Below are positions 16,860 to 25,900 of a DNA stretch of 64,000 nucleotides, one piece after another. The notes beneath the pieces were generated by a model, which was not told the origin of the DNA, made no database searches, and was given only the letters and a program-made list of their open reading frames with translations. The stretch is from an uncultured Prevotella sp. Lineage in GTDB: Bacteria > Bacteroidota > Bacteroidia > Bacteroidales > Bacteroidaceae. The DNA lies in NCBI GenBank assembly GCA_900546345.1, contig URCI01000007.1, positions 1-64,000 on the forward strand. Reading direction: 5' to 3'. Within the stretch, counting starts at the first letter, position 1; each line of letters starts with the position of its first letter. The position numbers and the translations under genes are program-made.

Positions 16860-18800
16860 ATGTTATTATTAGCTGCCGCCGTAGCGACCCTACCGTTGAC
16901 GACTAAGCCACTCACCGACACCACCCAAGTCTTCCACTTGGGCGAGGTGACGGTCTTCGAGCATCAGGATAACTTTAAGACGAACCAGGTCAGCTCCGAC
17001 TTCATCAAGTCGGCCGATATGCAACGCGTCTCCGAAGCCCTCAACTGGGTGCCCGGACTCATCGTCCAGGAGACGGGCGGGCGCAGCGAGGCCGGCTTCA
17101 TGCTCCGTGGCATTAGCAGTGCCGACGTGCCTATCTACATCGACGGTGTGCCGATGACGGCGCCCTACGATGGTACCGTTGACCTCTACCGCCTCCCCGC
17201 GGGGATGCTGAGCCGGATAGACGTCAGCAAGTCGGCCAGCTCCCTCCTCTTGGGAGGCAACACCTTGGGACCGTCTATTAACCTCGTCTCGCGACAGCCG
17301 ATGAAACCACTAGAGCTGCATTTCGACGTGAATACGCTCTGGCACAGTAACCTCAACATTGGAGGACGCTGGGGCAAGTGGTTTGCACAGGTCGACCTGG
17401 GCTACAGCAACGTCGGCAACTTCCGTCTGCCTCACAGCTATCCCACGACATCGCCCTATCTCGACGGCCACAAGCGCCTCAACTCCAAGTCGCGTGACTT
17501 CAACCTCAACGCCAAAGTAGGCTATGTGCCCAATGCCACCGACGAGTATGTCGTGGGCTATACCCTTGTGCGCGCTGAGAAGCACATCCCCCCGTATCTC
17601 GGTGGGAACGGCAGGGCGCAGTTCCGCATCTATCCCGACTGGGATAAGGACGAGCTCTATTTCCATTCCACCACGCGTGTGGCTCCCAAGCTGACGCTGA
17701 AGAGCCGCCTGTGGTACGACACGTTCAAGAACACACTCGACTCCTACGACGACTTCACTTATTCCACGCAGAAGGGAAAGCAGGGGTGGACAAGCATCTA
17801 CGACGACTATGCTTTGGGTGCCAATGTCAACCTCGTGTGGGCAACAGCCGACAACAACGACCTGAAGTTCGGCGGCAACTATAAGTACGATGTCCACCGC
17901 TCCCACAATGTCGGTGAGCCCGTGGCCCATATCAGCGAGGGCATCTACTCTTTCGTCGTCGAGGATGAGGCGCGTCTCAACCGCCAGCTCTCCGTCACGG
18001 CTTCCGTGGGATGGTTCGGCCGGACAGGCTATAAGGTGGAGGAATACAACAAGAAGACAGGCATCACTGAACAGCCCAACTCCCACGACAGCAACATCAA
18101 CGCCCTTGCCGCCCTCGACTATCATCCTTCTGCCGACCAGCACTTGCGCTTCACGGTGGGCCGTTCATCGCTCTTCGCCCGTATGAAGGACAGATATTCC
18201 TACAAACTCGGCAAGGCTATCCCCAATCCTGACTTAGGCACGCAGAATGCCATCAACCTCGACCTCGCCTATGAGGGCCGGTGGAACAACCTCACCTGGC
18301 AGGCTGGTGCTTTCTACAACTTCATCAACGACATCATCCAGGAGGTCACAGGTGTTGACGCCAGCGACCCGAAGATCTACCAGTTGCAGAACCGCGGCAA
18401 GGCACAGTACCGTGGCTTCGAGGTCGGCGCGGGCTATCAGTTGCCCTGGCTGACGGCCAATGCCAACTACAGCTTCATCGACCAGAGGAACATGGACAAC
18501 AAGGACTTGAAGTTCCTCTACAGTCCTAAGAGCAAGTTCACTGCCTTCCTGGAGCTTCGTCCCATCTGGCAGTTGCGTCTGCAGGGCCGTCTGATTGCTC
18601 AGAGCAAGGCCTACTCCTCTTCCGACGGCAGCACCAGCACGGCAGGCTTCGCTACCATCGACGCCAGCCTCGCCCGCAAGGTATGGAAGACCGACCTGAA
18701 GGTCGGCGTCCTTAACCTCGCCGACCGCGTCTATGAGTACACCGAAGGATACCCCATGCGCGGACGCACCTGGTACGCCAGTGTCTCTTTTGACCTATAA
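16860..18800 (+). CDS. TonB-dependent outer membrane receptor in the nitrate operon
   Basis: The open frame extends to 16299, but that part overlaps narI in another frame. The ATG at 16860 gives a 646-residue protein with a short signal peptide (MLLLAAAVATLPL). A TonB plug follows at about residues 25-150 (SEALNWVPGLIVQETGG, FMLRGISSADVPIYIDGVPM, SRIDVSKSASSLLLGGNTLG), then a 22-strand-type barrel ending in the expected terminal aromatic (YASVSFDL). It lacks the carboxypeptidase-regulatory domain and SusD partner of glycan receptors, which suggests a small ligand such as a metal complex. It lies 32 bp after narI. Molybdate, haem or iron for the nitrate reductase is a plausible cargo (inference only). 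Confidence 0.88.
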   Translation: MLLLAAAVATLPLTTKPLTDTTQVFHLGEVTVFEHQDNFKTNQVSSDFIKSADMQRVSEALNWVPGLIVQETGGRSEAGFMLRGISSADVPIYIDGVPMTAPYDGTVDLYRLPAGMLSRIDVSKSASSLLLGGNTLGPSINLVSRQPMKPLELHFDVNTLWHSNLNIGGRWGKWFAQVDLGYSNVGNFRLPHSYPTTSPYLDGHKRLNSKSRDFNLNAKVGYVPNATDEYVVGYTLVRAEKHIPPYLGGNGRAQFRIYPDWDKDELYFHSTTRVAPKLTLKSRLWYDTFKNTLDSYDDFTYSTQKGKQGWTSIYDDYALGANVNLVWATADNNDLKFGGNYKYDVHRSHNVGEPVAHISEGIYSFVVEDEARLNRQLSVTASVGWFGRTGYKVEEYNKKTGITEQPNSHDSNINALAALDYHPSADQHLRFTVGRSSLFARMKDRYSYKLGKAIPNPDLGTQNAINLDLAYEGRWNNLTWQAGAFYNFINDIIQEVTGVDASDPKIYQLQNRGKAQYRGFEVGAGYQLPWLTANANYSFIDQRNMDNKDLKFLYSPKSKFTAFLELRPIWQLRLQGRLIAQSKAYSSSDGSTSTAGFATIDASLARKVWKTDLKVGVLNLADRVYEYTEGYPMRGRTWYASVSFDL

Positions 18801-18806
18801 TAAGAT

Positions 18807-19331
18807 ATGAAGATTACTATTTTCACCGGTCCGCGTGGTGCCGGAAAGTCCACGCGCTTCATCCATGAATATCGCAGTCATGGCGATGGACTCTGCTTCT
18901 TTTCTTTGAAGCGGTTTGGTGCCGACGGTAAGGTCTGTGCTTACGACCTCGTGCTCTATCCTAAGGACGAGACGCTGCCTTTCTTCGAGAAAGATCCGGA
19001 GGTGGAGATGGAGACAGCGTCGAAGGAGACATTGGCCGTGAAGGACCTCACGGGCGAGCTAATGCACAGCTGCAGCTACTTCGTCCATAAGTCGGCTTTC
19101 GACAAAGCACTGGAATACTATAAGGAGCATCCTGAGGCCAAAGAAATATGGATCGACGAGATCGGCCGCATCGAAATCGCTGGCCAGGGCTTTCGTGAGT
19201 TGCTCATGACGGCTATCGCCGACGGCAAGGACCTCTACTTTGTCGCGCGCAACAACTTCATCCAGCGCCTCATCCCCCTCCTGCCCGCCGATGCCGACAT
19301 CGAGATGGTGGATGTGGAAAAGATATCTTGA
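18807..19331 (+). CDS. THEP1-like P-loop NTPase
   Basis: This 174-residue protein has a Walker A motif at residues 8-16 (GPRGAGKST) and a Walker B-like EIWIDEIGRIEIAG near residues 112-125. That layout matches the nucleoside-triphosphatase THEP1 family (COG1618). The physiological role of the family is poorly known, but some members occur with molybdenum transport or cofactor genes. It starts six bases after the TonB receptor stop codon, so the two are almost certainly made together, at the end of the nitrate operon. A MobB-like nucleotide-handling role is possible. I could not identify a more exact function. Confidence 0.75.
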   Translation: MKITIFTGPRGAGKSTRFIHEYRSHGDGLCFFSLKRFGADGKVCAYDLVLYPKDETLPFFEKDPEVEMETASKETLAVKDLTGELMHSCSYFVHKSAFDKALEYYKEHPEAKEIWIDEIGRIEIAGQGFRELLMTAIADGKDLYFVARNNFIQRLIPLLPADADIEMVDVEKIS

Positions 19332-19415
19332 GAGGTATAACAATCTCTTTGCCTAAGGCGATAAAAAGTTGTATAGACAAGGGGATTGTTATCCTTATGT
19401 TTAAAGGGGTAGACT

Positions 19416-19673
19416 TTATCCTACTTTCCCTGTAGTATATTCACGTTGAAGTATGGCATATACATAACCAGGACTTTGGGAATAGAGCCCAGTCTCCTTA
19501 TTCTGCAACAATTCCAATGTATGGGAGTTATATATTATATTCAGAGCTGTGGGCATGTCCAACTTGTAATCGGCCATGAGATACTTTGTCATCTCATCAA
19601 CCGCAAAATTGATCATATAGTCGGTTTGCTGTTCTTTCGTCATATTCTTTTGAGAAATCCGTATTAGTTCCAT
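19416..19673 (-). CDS. DUF3791-like small protein (second of a pair)
   Basis: An 85-residue soluble protein with the pattern VDEMTKYLMADYKLDMPTALNIIY, then ETGLYSQSPGYVYAILQREY, resembling the DUF3791 group of small Bacteroidota and Firmicutes proteins. It begins 9 bp after the stop codon of the next small gene, so they form a two-gene operon. A shorter start at the internal MTKEQQTD is also possible. DUF3791 genes often accompany a DUF3990 gene, which is absent here. Function unknown; a link to toxin-antitoxin-like modules has been suspected from such neighbourhoods but is not shown. Confidence 0.65.
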   Translation of the reverse strand: MELIRISQKNMTKEQQTDYMINFAVDEMTKYLMADYKLDMPTALNIIYNSHTLELLQNKETGLYSQSPGYVYAILQREYTTGKVG

Positions 19674-19682
19674 GGTAGAGTA

Positions 19683-19901
19683 TCATACGAGTTTCCCTCC
19701 ATTTTTACGGCATATGGCTACCAAGTCATCCAGTGTATCCTCAACAGACAAAGTATGCTCCACATCATAGTAATCATTTAGGAAATGAATACCTTTGAAG
19801 TTGTAGAGATAGCGGAATGCCTGCTGTACTGACAGCTGGAACCGACGGGCAAAGTGCCGTATTATCATATTACAATATGGAATGAAGTATTTGTCTGTCA
19901 T
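19683..19901 (-). CDS. DUF3791-like small protein (first of a pair)
   Basis: I chose the ATG at 19901 (MTDKYFIPYCNMIIRHFARR) because the longer frame from 19937 would start upstream of the promoter -7 element. The 72-residue product contains QLSVQQAFRYLYNFKGIHFLNDYY followed by EHTLSVEDTLDDLVAICRKNGG, the usual DUF3791 C-terminal pattern. It is the first gene of a two-gene unit with a near-perfect promoter. Function unknown. Confidence 0.65.
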   Translation of the reverse strand: MTDKYFIPYCNMIIRHFARRFQLSVQQAFRYLYNFKGIHFLNDYYDVEHTLSVEDTLDDLVAICRKNGGKLV

Positions 19902-19923
19902 GATTGCCTTCCTTTGGTTTTTG

Positions 19924-19955
19924 CAAAGATAATCCAAATAAGGAAAGGAAGCAAA
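19924..19955 (-). promoter_or_regulatory. promoter of the DUF3791 pair
   Basis: On the minus strand TTTG (19952-19955) and TATCTTTG (19924-19931) are separated by exactly 20 bp, a full match to the Bacteroidota consensus. The predicted start lies about 15 nt before the ATG at 19901 and decides that start over the upstream in-frame ATG. Confidence 0.7.
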
Positions 19956-20025
19956 CTTTTGGCTGACTTTTTCTCTCTAATTTATACATTTCTCTACAGA
20001 ATCATTCATTCCATATCAGCTATAA

Positions 20026-20057
20026 ATTCTACCTATGGAGACACCCATAGGTAGGAT
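20026..20057 (-). terminator. hairpin terminator after the truncated transporter gene
   Basis: Arms ATTCTACCTATGG (20026-20038) and CCATAGGTAGGAT (20045-20057) pair with a single G-T wobble and a six-base loop. It lies about 55 bp downstream of the transporter stop on the minus strand and before the DUF3791 promoter. Confidence 0.55.
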
Positions 20058-20110
20058 TCTTGTCATTTCTTATCCCCTTCTCATAGTCATCCCTTAGCGT
20101 TATGCTTCTT

Positions 20111-20566
20111 TTAGAACGGCCAGAGGAGCGGCAGGAGGAAGGTCATGGCCACGCCGATGATGATCTGCAGAGGAAGGCCGACGCGGACGTAGTCCATGAA
20201 CGTGTAGTGCCCGGCCTTCATCACCAGTGCGTTGGGCGGTGTGGAGAAGGGCGAGGCGAAACACATGCTGGCACCTAACGTCACGGCCATGAGGAACGCC
20301 TTGGTCTCGTTGCCCTTTGCCATGCCCATCATACGGTTGCCGGCGGCACGCGCCAGGCCCGTCTGGAGGATGGCCCCGCCCACGACGAAGAGCCCCACCA
20401 TCATGATGACGACGGAGGAGGAGAAACCGGACAACGCCTCGGCAGGCGTGAGGATGCCGGAGAGAATGAGCACGACGAGAGCCGACAAGGCTACAATGTC
20501 ACTCCTCACGCGGCCCCAGATGAACAGGGCGATGGTGAGGACAAGTACGATGAGCGTTATAGTCAT
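20111..20566 (-). pseudogene. SLC13/DASS-type anion transporter with a large internal deletion
   Basis: The 151-residue frame joins the beginning and the end of a transporter that is normally about 600 residues. Residues 1-85 are a typical N-terminus (VALSALVVLILSGILTPAEA, GFSSSVVIMMVGLFVVGGAI, TGLARAAGNRMM). From about residue 90 the sequence jumps to the family's C-terminal end (AVTLGASMCFASPFSTPPNA, then YVRVGLPLQIIIGVAMTFLL). The central membrane helices, any TrkA-C domains and one of the two substrate hairpins are missing. The frame is still open, so a recent in-frame deletion or a truncated product is possible. I judge it non-functional as a transporter. Confidence 0.75.
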
Positions 20567-20652
20567 ATCATTGCAAACTTACGACTTTCGCCCCATATTC
20601 CCAAGTTTATTGTGATTATTTTCAGAGATATAACAACCTTTTGGTATGCTGC

Positions 20653-22041
20653 TTATTTCGTGTCGCTCGGCTCCGCATGGATGTAATATTGGTCGGGGGT
20701 GCCAAAGTCTTCATCACCCTTAGCCAGCACGATGGCTATCCTGGAGCCCCACTGATCGACATAATAGACCGGGGTGTCGCCATCTGGCAGGCAATGGAAG
20801 AAGGAGCGGGCTTTGTCGACTTTCTCCGCACGTATCTTGGACACGCTCGGATAGTATCTCCTCAGGAGGTTGTAGAGCAGCTCACACTCATCGCTGGCCG
20901 CCATGCCCTTGTCAGCCCATGTGTAGACACGGGCATAGAGGTGGCCGTCCTTGTCATAGCGCGGCGGATAGAGATTGTATTGTTCATGGGGCATAAACAC
21001 GTTGTAGATGCCGGTGCCCACCTTGTCGGGCGTTCCCACCTTGTCCGTCCAATCATAGCAAAGGAAATCGCGCTGGCGGAAAGCCAGATCGAGATTGTAA
21101 GTGTAGACCACTTCACCATGTTTCCATCCCTCAACAAAAATGCCGACCAGGTCCCTGTCGTAGAAATAGTTCGACCATTCAGAGGTGGTGGAAATCTTCA
21201 TGCCTTCCTTCGAGCTTTCCTTGGAGCATAGTTTGAGGGTGCCGCCGACGTTGTCACTCCTCCGCCAGGTGATGGAGTCGTAATAGGTGAAAGCGGGGTT
21301 TTGCAAGCTTTCCATATCCGTCCAGTCGGTCAGCTTGAAGTGCATCAGTTCAAAGGGTGCGAAGAAGATCTTGTCACCTATAGGTCCTGCGTACCTTTCA
21401 GACGTGATCTTCACCCTGAACTTGCAGTCATTGGGCACTTCCTCCTTGAGGCCGTCACGGATGGCGGCTGTCTGCTCATCGTCCAACGCCGTGTAGTATT
21501 TCAAGCCATAGACGCGCTCGTCGGAGCTTGTCAAGTAAAGGGGACCCACCACGACAAGCTGTGTGCGCCCAGCGCCATCATCATTGTAAGAGCAGCTGAT
21601 GAGCTGCGTGTCGCCCCAGCGGCCATCAGCCGAACGGCTGTTGAAGGAATACCATCCGCTGCTGGTCACCTTCATCCCATGCGCGTTGTATTTTTTGAGG
21701 TTCTCTCCAGGATGGTATTCCATGAGTTTGCTGCCGTCTTTGTCAAAGACCAAGACTTCAGACATCAGCAGGTCGCTGCTGGTATTCTCCTTGATGTGGC
21801 CATCGTCACCAATCACATAGGCTTCCTCAAGCTTCCAGCCATGGCCGTAGGCGCCTTTCCCGGAAGAGCATTGTCCGTCGTAGGTATAGCTGCCATCACT
21901 CAGCTTCGTGAATGTGGCTTCACGAAATGGATTGTCTGGACGGTTATGAATAACGTTGTCGTCGTTGTCACTGCCGCAAGCCGACAAAAGGCACGATAAT
22001 AGGAGGCAACAGACAAAGGCCGGGAGTTTTCTCATTCCCAT
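20653..22041 (-). CDS. large lipoprotein of unknown function
   Basis: The start at 22041 (MGMRKLPAFVCCLLLSCLLSACGSD) gives a clean lipoprotein signal with lipobox LLSAC; the frame itself extends to 22089. The mature part is about 440 residues, acidic and rich in aromatic residues, with phrases such as SDGSYTYDGQCSSGKGAYGHGWKLEEAYVIGDDG. It has no repeats or catalytic motifs that I recognise. It would sit on the outer membrane. There is no operon partner, and the neighbours are the truncated transporter and a repeat region, so it looks like accessory content. Confidence 0.7.
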   Translation of the reverse strand: MGMRKLPAFVCCLLLSCLLSACGSDNDDNVIHNRPDNPFREATFTKLSDGSYTYDGQCSSGKGAYGHGWKLEEAYVIGDDGHIKENTSSDLLMSEVLVFDKDGSKLMEYHPGENLKKYNAHGMKVTSSGWYSFNSRSADGRWGDTQLISCSYNDDGAGRTQLVVVGPLYLTSSDERVYGLKYYTALDDEQTAAIRDGLKEEVPNDCKFRVKITSERYAGPIGDKIFFAPFELMHFKLTDWTDMESLQNPAFTYYDSITWRRSDNVGGTLKLCSKESSKEGMKISTTSEWSNYFYDRDLVGIFVEGWKHGEVVYTYNLDLAFRQRDFLCYDWTDKVGTPDKVGTGIYNVFMPHEQYNLYPPRYDKDGHLYARVYTWADKGMAASDECELLYNLLRRYYPSVSKIRAEKVDKARSFFHCLPDGDTPVYYVDQWGSRIAIVLAKGDEDFGTPDQYYIHAEPSDTK

Positions 22042-22189
22042 TGCTGCTTTGCGTGTAAGTAGAGAGTTATTACCAATTGCTAAAGTCATAAGATGATGGT
22101 TTATTGTTTATGTGGTGCGAAATTACGGAAAAATAGTCAAAGTTGCAAGGAATGGAAGAAGAATCATTCACGCAGAACGAAAATACGGT

Positions 22190-22420
22190 CAGCAACGGCA
22201 ATTCAATTTAGCGAGGAACTATCTGCTGAAGAAGGCACGCAAGTACAGACAGCCAGCAAGGGTGCTCAATATAATATATCTCAACTCAATGCATATCTTG
22301 CAGTGAACTCAGTTGGATAGAATCCCAAGGAAAATTAGAGCAAACACGCGAATACAACCTCCGTATGAAAGCATTGAATGACCAGGTGGCAATGGGAAAA
22401 GCCCTATTTGTTGAATAAAC
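22190..22420 (+). pseudogene. possible decayed gene fragment
   Basis: In one frame the sequence reads SEELSAEEGTQVQTASKGAQ and ISQLNAYLAVNSVG, then a stop. In another it resumes as KLEQTREYNLRMKALNDQVA and MGKALFVE before a stop at 22418. The amphipathic, gene-like composition on both sides of the stop suggests a frameshifted remnant of a coding sequence. I cannot name the parent gene. It may also be chance. Confidence 0.3.
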
Positions 22421-22860
22421 TGACATTTTTGCCCCCTGTTTTTGCGATTTTTGAATGCAGGCTGTCCCTGGGTTGTGATTTCGCGATTCCTATTCGTGTT
22501 TATGTATGTGTCTGGGAATCAGAGAGATAGAAAGTAGAGCGTGATCACGTATCAAAAAAAAACGGTAGTTTGGCCTTGTGCTTCCTATGGAAACCATGGT
22601 CAAACTACCGTTTTTTTGTGATCATCTCATTGATTTTTGCGGGTCATCTCACTGTTTTCGTCAGATGAAACCATAGAGATGTCCGCCACATCTCAGTGCT
22701 TTCTTCTGAGAAATCTTCTGAAAAGGATCCTTCCTCACACTTTTTTCGTGCTTTCGATTTTATGCTCTTTCCAGATTGCGAAAATGCGTTGTATGTTTTT
22801 TTGAGTACGCATAGACAAATTCAGGAAATGGTGGATGAGGGATCATTGAACGATATTACC
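22421..22860. other. gene-free region with hairpin and repeat locus 2
   Basis: No gene is visible. It holds a TTTTTGCGATTTTTG phrase near 22440-22453, the hairpin and 22-bp units listed separately, and the phrase CAGATTGCGAAAAT that is also found at locus 1. The PL11 promoter lies at its right end. Confidence 0.55.
22554..22708 (+). repeat. 22-bp unit repeat array, locus 2, with perfect 17-bp hairpin
   Basis: A perfect hairpin has arms at 22556-22572 (A-tract then CGGTAGTTTG) and 22601-22617 (CAAACTACCG then T-tract). Its loop contains CCTATGGAAACCATGGTCA. Immediately after come 22-bp units at 22620 (GATCATCTCATTG start), 22642 (GGTCATCTCACTG start), an inverted unit at 22662-22683 (minus strand GACATCTCTATGG), and another plus unit at 22687 (CACATCTCAGTG). 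The core is the same as at locus 1. The hairpin stem differs from locus 3 in sequence, yet the loop is similar. Confidence 0.8.
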
Positions 22861-22868
22861 TATATTTG
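22861..22868 (+). promoter_or_regulatory. -7 element of the pectin locus
   Basis: TATATTTG matches TAnnTTTG, 80 bp upstream of the PL11 ATG at 22949. No convincing -33 element was found, as is usual for promoters that need an activator such as a hybrid two-component regulator. Confidence 0.45.
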
Positions 22869-22948
22869 AACATAAATGCTAGGACCGAATCGTGTGGAAT
22901 GGCTATTTTTGCAATATCAATCTGAACAAGAATCTAAATCCATTCATC

Positions 22949-25900
22949 ATGAGAAAGAAATACGTCCTAGCCTGCATCCTAGCCTGTGCCTTGTCGTCAA
23001 GTGTGCAGGCCCAACGCGTGACCGACAAGCTCGATCGCGGACTTGTGGCTGTCAAGACTTCTAATGGCGTCTTCTGCTCCTGGCGTGTCAACGCTGAGGA
23101 GTACTACGATGTCACCTATAATCTCTATCGCAATGGCGTGAAGGTCAACGACCAGCCGCTGAGCGTGTCGAACTATACCGATGTTTCCGGTTCTACCACC
23201 GATACATATACCGTACGCCCCGTCGTCAAGGGCAAAGAACAGTCCAGCACCGAAACGGCTGCAAAGGTGCTGGACAACGACTATGTCGAGATCGCTAAGC
23301 CCAAGCGCCTCTCCAACGACGGCAAGACCGACGTCACCGATGTCTATCAGCCCAACGATGCCACTATCGCCGATGTGGATGGTGACGGACAGATGGAACT
23401 CATCGTCAAACAAATTTGTACAACCGATGACCCAAAAAACAAACCCGACGGTCCCGACTTCGACCGTATCGAAGTCTTTAAACTCAACGGACAGTTGCTT
23501 TGGTGGATCGACTGCGGCCCCAACCTCTGTGACTTCCAGCACAACGAGACCAACATTGCCGCCTATGACTGGGACGGTGACGGCAAGGCTGAGTGCATCA
23601 TGCGTGCCGCCGACGGTACGACGATCCACACCGCCAGCGGCAAGACCATCGTCATTGGCGACAAGTCGAAAAACTATCGCGCCGACTGTCAGAACGGCAG
23701 CATGTCAGAGTATTTCGTCCATTCCGGTTCCGAGTTCCTGCTCTACATGAATGGTCAGACCGGTGAGCCCTATCAGATAGGCCCCGCCGCGCATCCTGAT
23801 TATATGGACTATCCGCTCAAGCGACTCGAGGACGGCGAGACCGATCTGAACAAGGCGTGGGGCGACGGCTACGGCCACCGCAGCTCGAAGAACTTCTTCG
23901 GCGCGCCCTATCTCGACGGTCACAAGCCTAGCATCTTCCTCGCCCGCGGTATCTACACCCGCCACAAGATGATTGCCCTCGACGTGGATCCGGCGACACA
24001 CCAGCTCTCCACACGCTGGCGCTGGAACTGCAACACGCCGGGCAGTCCTTGGTACGGGCAGGGCTACCACAACTATACGATTGCTGATGTCGACTGGGAC
24101 GGACGCGACGAGATTTGCTTCGGCTCTATGGTCATCGACGACAACGGCAAGGGACTCAGCACTACCGGACTCGGACATGGCGACGCCCAGCACGTGGGCA
24201 ACTTCGATCCCTATCGCCACGGACAGGAAATTTTCGCCTGCAACGAGGATGCGCCTGCCAACAACTACCGCGATGCCACCACCAGCAAGATCTACTACCG
24301 CTTGGCCAGCGGAAGCGACGACGGACGCTCGATGATGGGCAACTTCACCGACAAGGTACCCGGCGCCATCGGCTCGTCGGGTCACGACACACCGATCAGT
24401 GCTGTCACGGCCAAGCATATCGGAGACTCAGGCTATGACTTCGATCTGAACTTCCGCATCTATTGGGACGGCGACCTTCTGGAAGAAACGCTCAACGGCA
24501 CACAGACGCGCAACTCCACCTTCCGCATCCATAAATACGGTGCAGGCGACATCAAGACACTTGACGGCTCACTGAGTAACAACGACACCAAGGCTACGCC
24601 CTGCTTCCAGGGTGACATCTTCGGCGACTGGCGAGAGGAAGTCGTGGCACGTACGCCCGACAACAAGATACGTATCTACACCACCACAGACCCCACCGAA
24701 TACCGCAACTGCACACTGCTCTCTGACAAGCAGTACCGCAACGCCATGGTCTGGCAGATGAACGGCTACAACCAGCCGCCGCACGTGAGCTACTTCCTCG
24801 GCAAGATGGAAGGCATCACCGTCGCTCCGCCACCAGAGACCACCAACGGACGCACTGTCGTGGACAACGGCGGCTCCATCGGCGCAGGGCTCAACGACAA
24901 ACAGGTGATGCTCGACGAGACCAACGACATGACCGTCAGCGTCAGCGACGGAGCGGCTCCCTATATCTTCTTCGACAACGCACCGACATGGGTACAGGGG
25001 CACGACGACAATAACAATATCACCACCACGGTCTATACCCATACACTCACCGGTGGCGCCTTCTCCGGAGCCATGAGACTCATCAAGCAGGGCGACGGTA
25101 CCCTCGTGCTGCCCAAGGTCGACGAGCGCTATACGGGCAACACTGACGTGTGGGCCGGTACGCTCGCCTTCGACGGAACGCTGAAGAGCAGCCGGCTCTG
25201 GCTCAACCGCTTTGCCGTGCTGAGCAGCAACGGCGGCGTGTTCCGTTCTATCAAGGCTGACTATGGAGCATCGGTCCTGCCCGGCGGCAAGGTCTCGGTG
25301 GGCACCATCACCACCGATACGCTCGCACTTGGCTTTGGCAGCATCGTCGATTTTGACATTGACGCCAACGGAAACGCTGACCAGATCGTCGTGAACAAGG
25401 TGATGAGCATCGAGCAAAAAGACTGGGCACAAGGTCCGGAGTACCTTGTTCCACGCTTCAACTTCCACTTCATCGACGGAAACGTGAAGGCAGGAAGCTA
25501 TACGCTTGGAAAGGTTCAGAAGGTCGACGGCGACATCGCCAAAGTGGTTGTCACCGGACTCAAAGGCCACAAGGCAACGATCGCTGTCAACGACGGCAAC
25601 CTCGTGCTCACCATCGCAGACTCCCGTCAGGCAGCTGACGTAGAGTGGAACGGCGCACAAGGCACTACATGGAATATCGCCGACGCAGAGAACTTCACCA
25701 ACACCAGCGAGAAGACCAGCGATGTCTTCGTCTCCGGTGATAATGTGACTTTCAACGACAATGCCGCTTCCGGTACGGTTGTCATCAAGGGTGAGGTGAG
25801 CCCCGCTTCCGTCACTTTCAACAACAGTAAACTTGAATACGATCTCTCGGGTGATGCCATCACGGGCAACACCAAGATCATCAAGAAGGGTACGGCACTG

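Noticed and set aside
22892..22948. Earlier start of the first PL11 gene
   Set aside because: The extra 19 residues precede a complete signal peptide and have no hydrophobic core; the ATG at 22949 is better placed.
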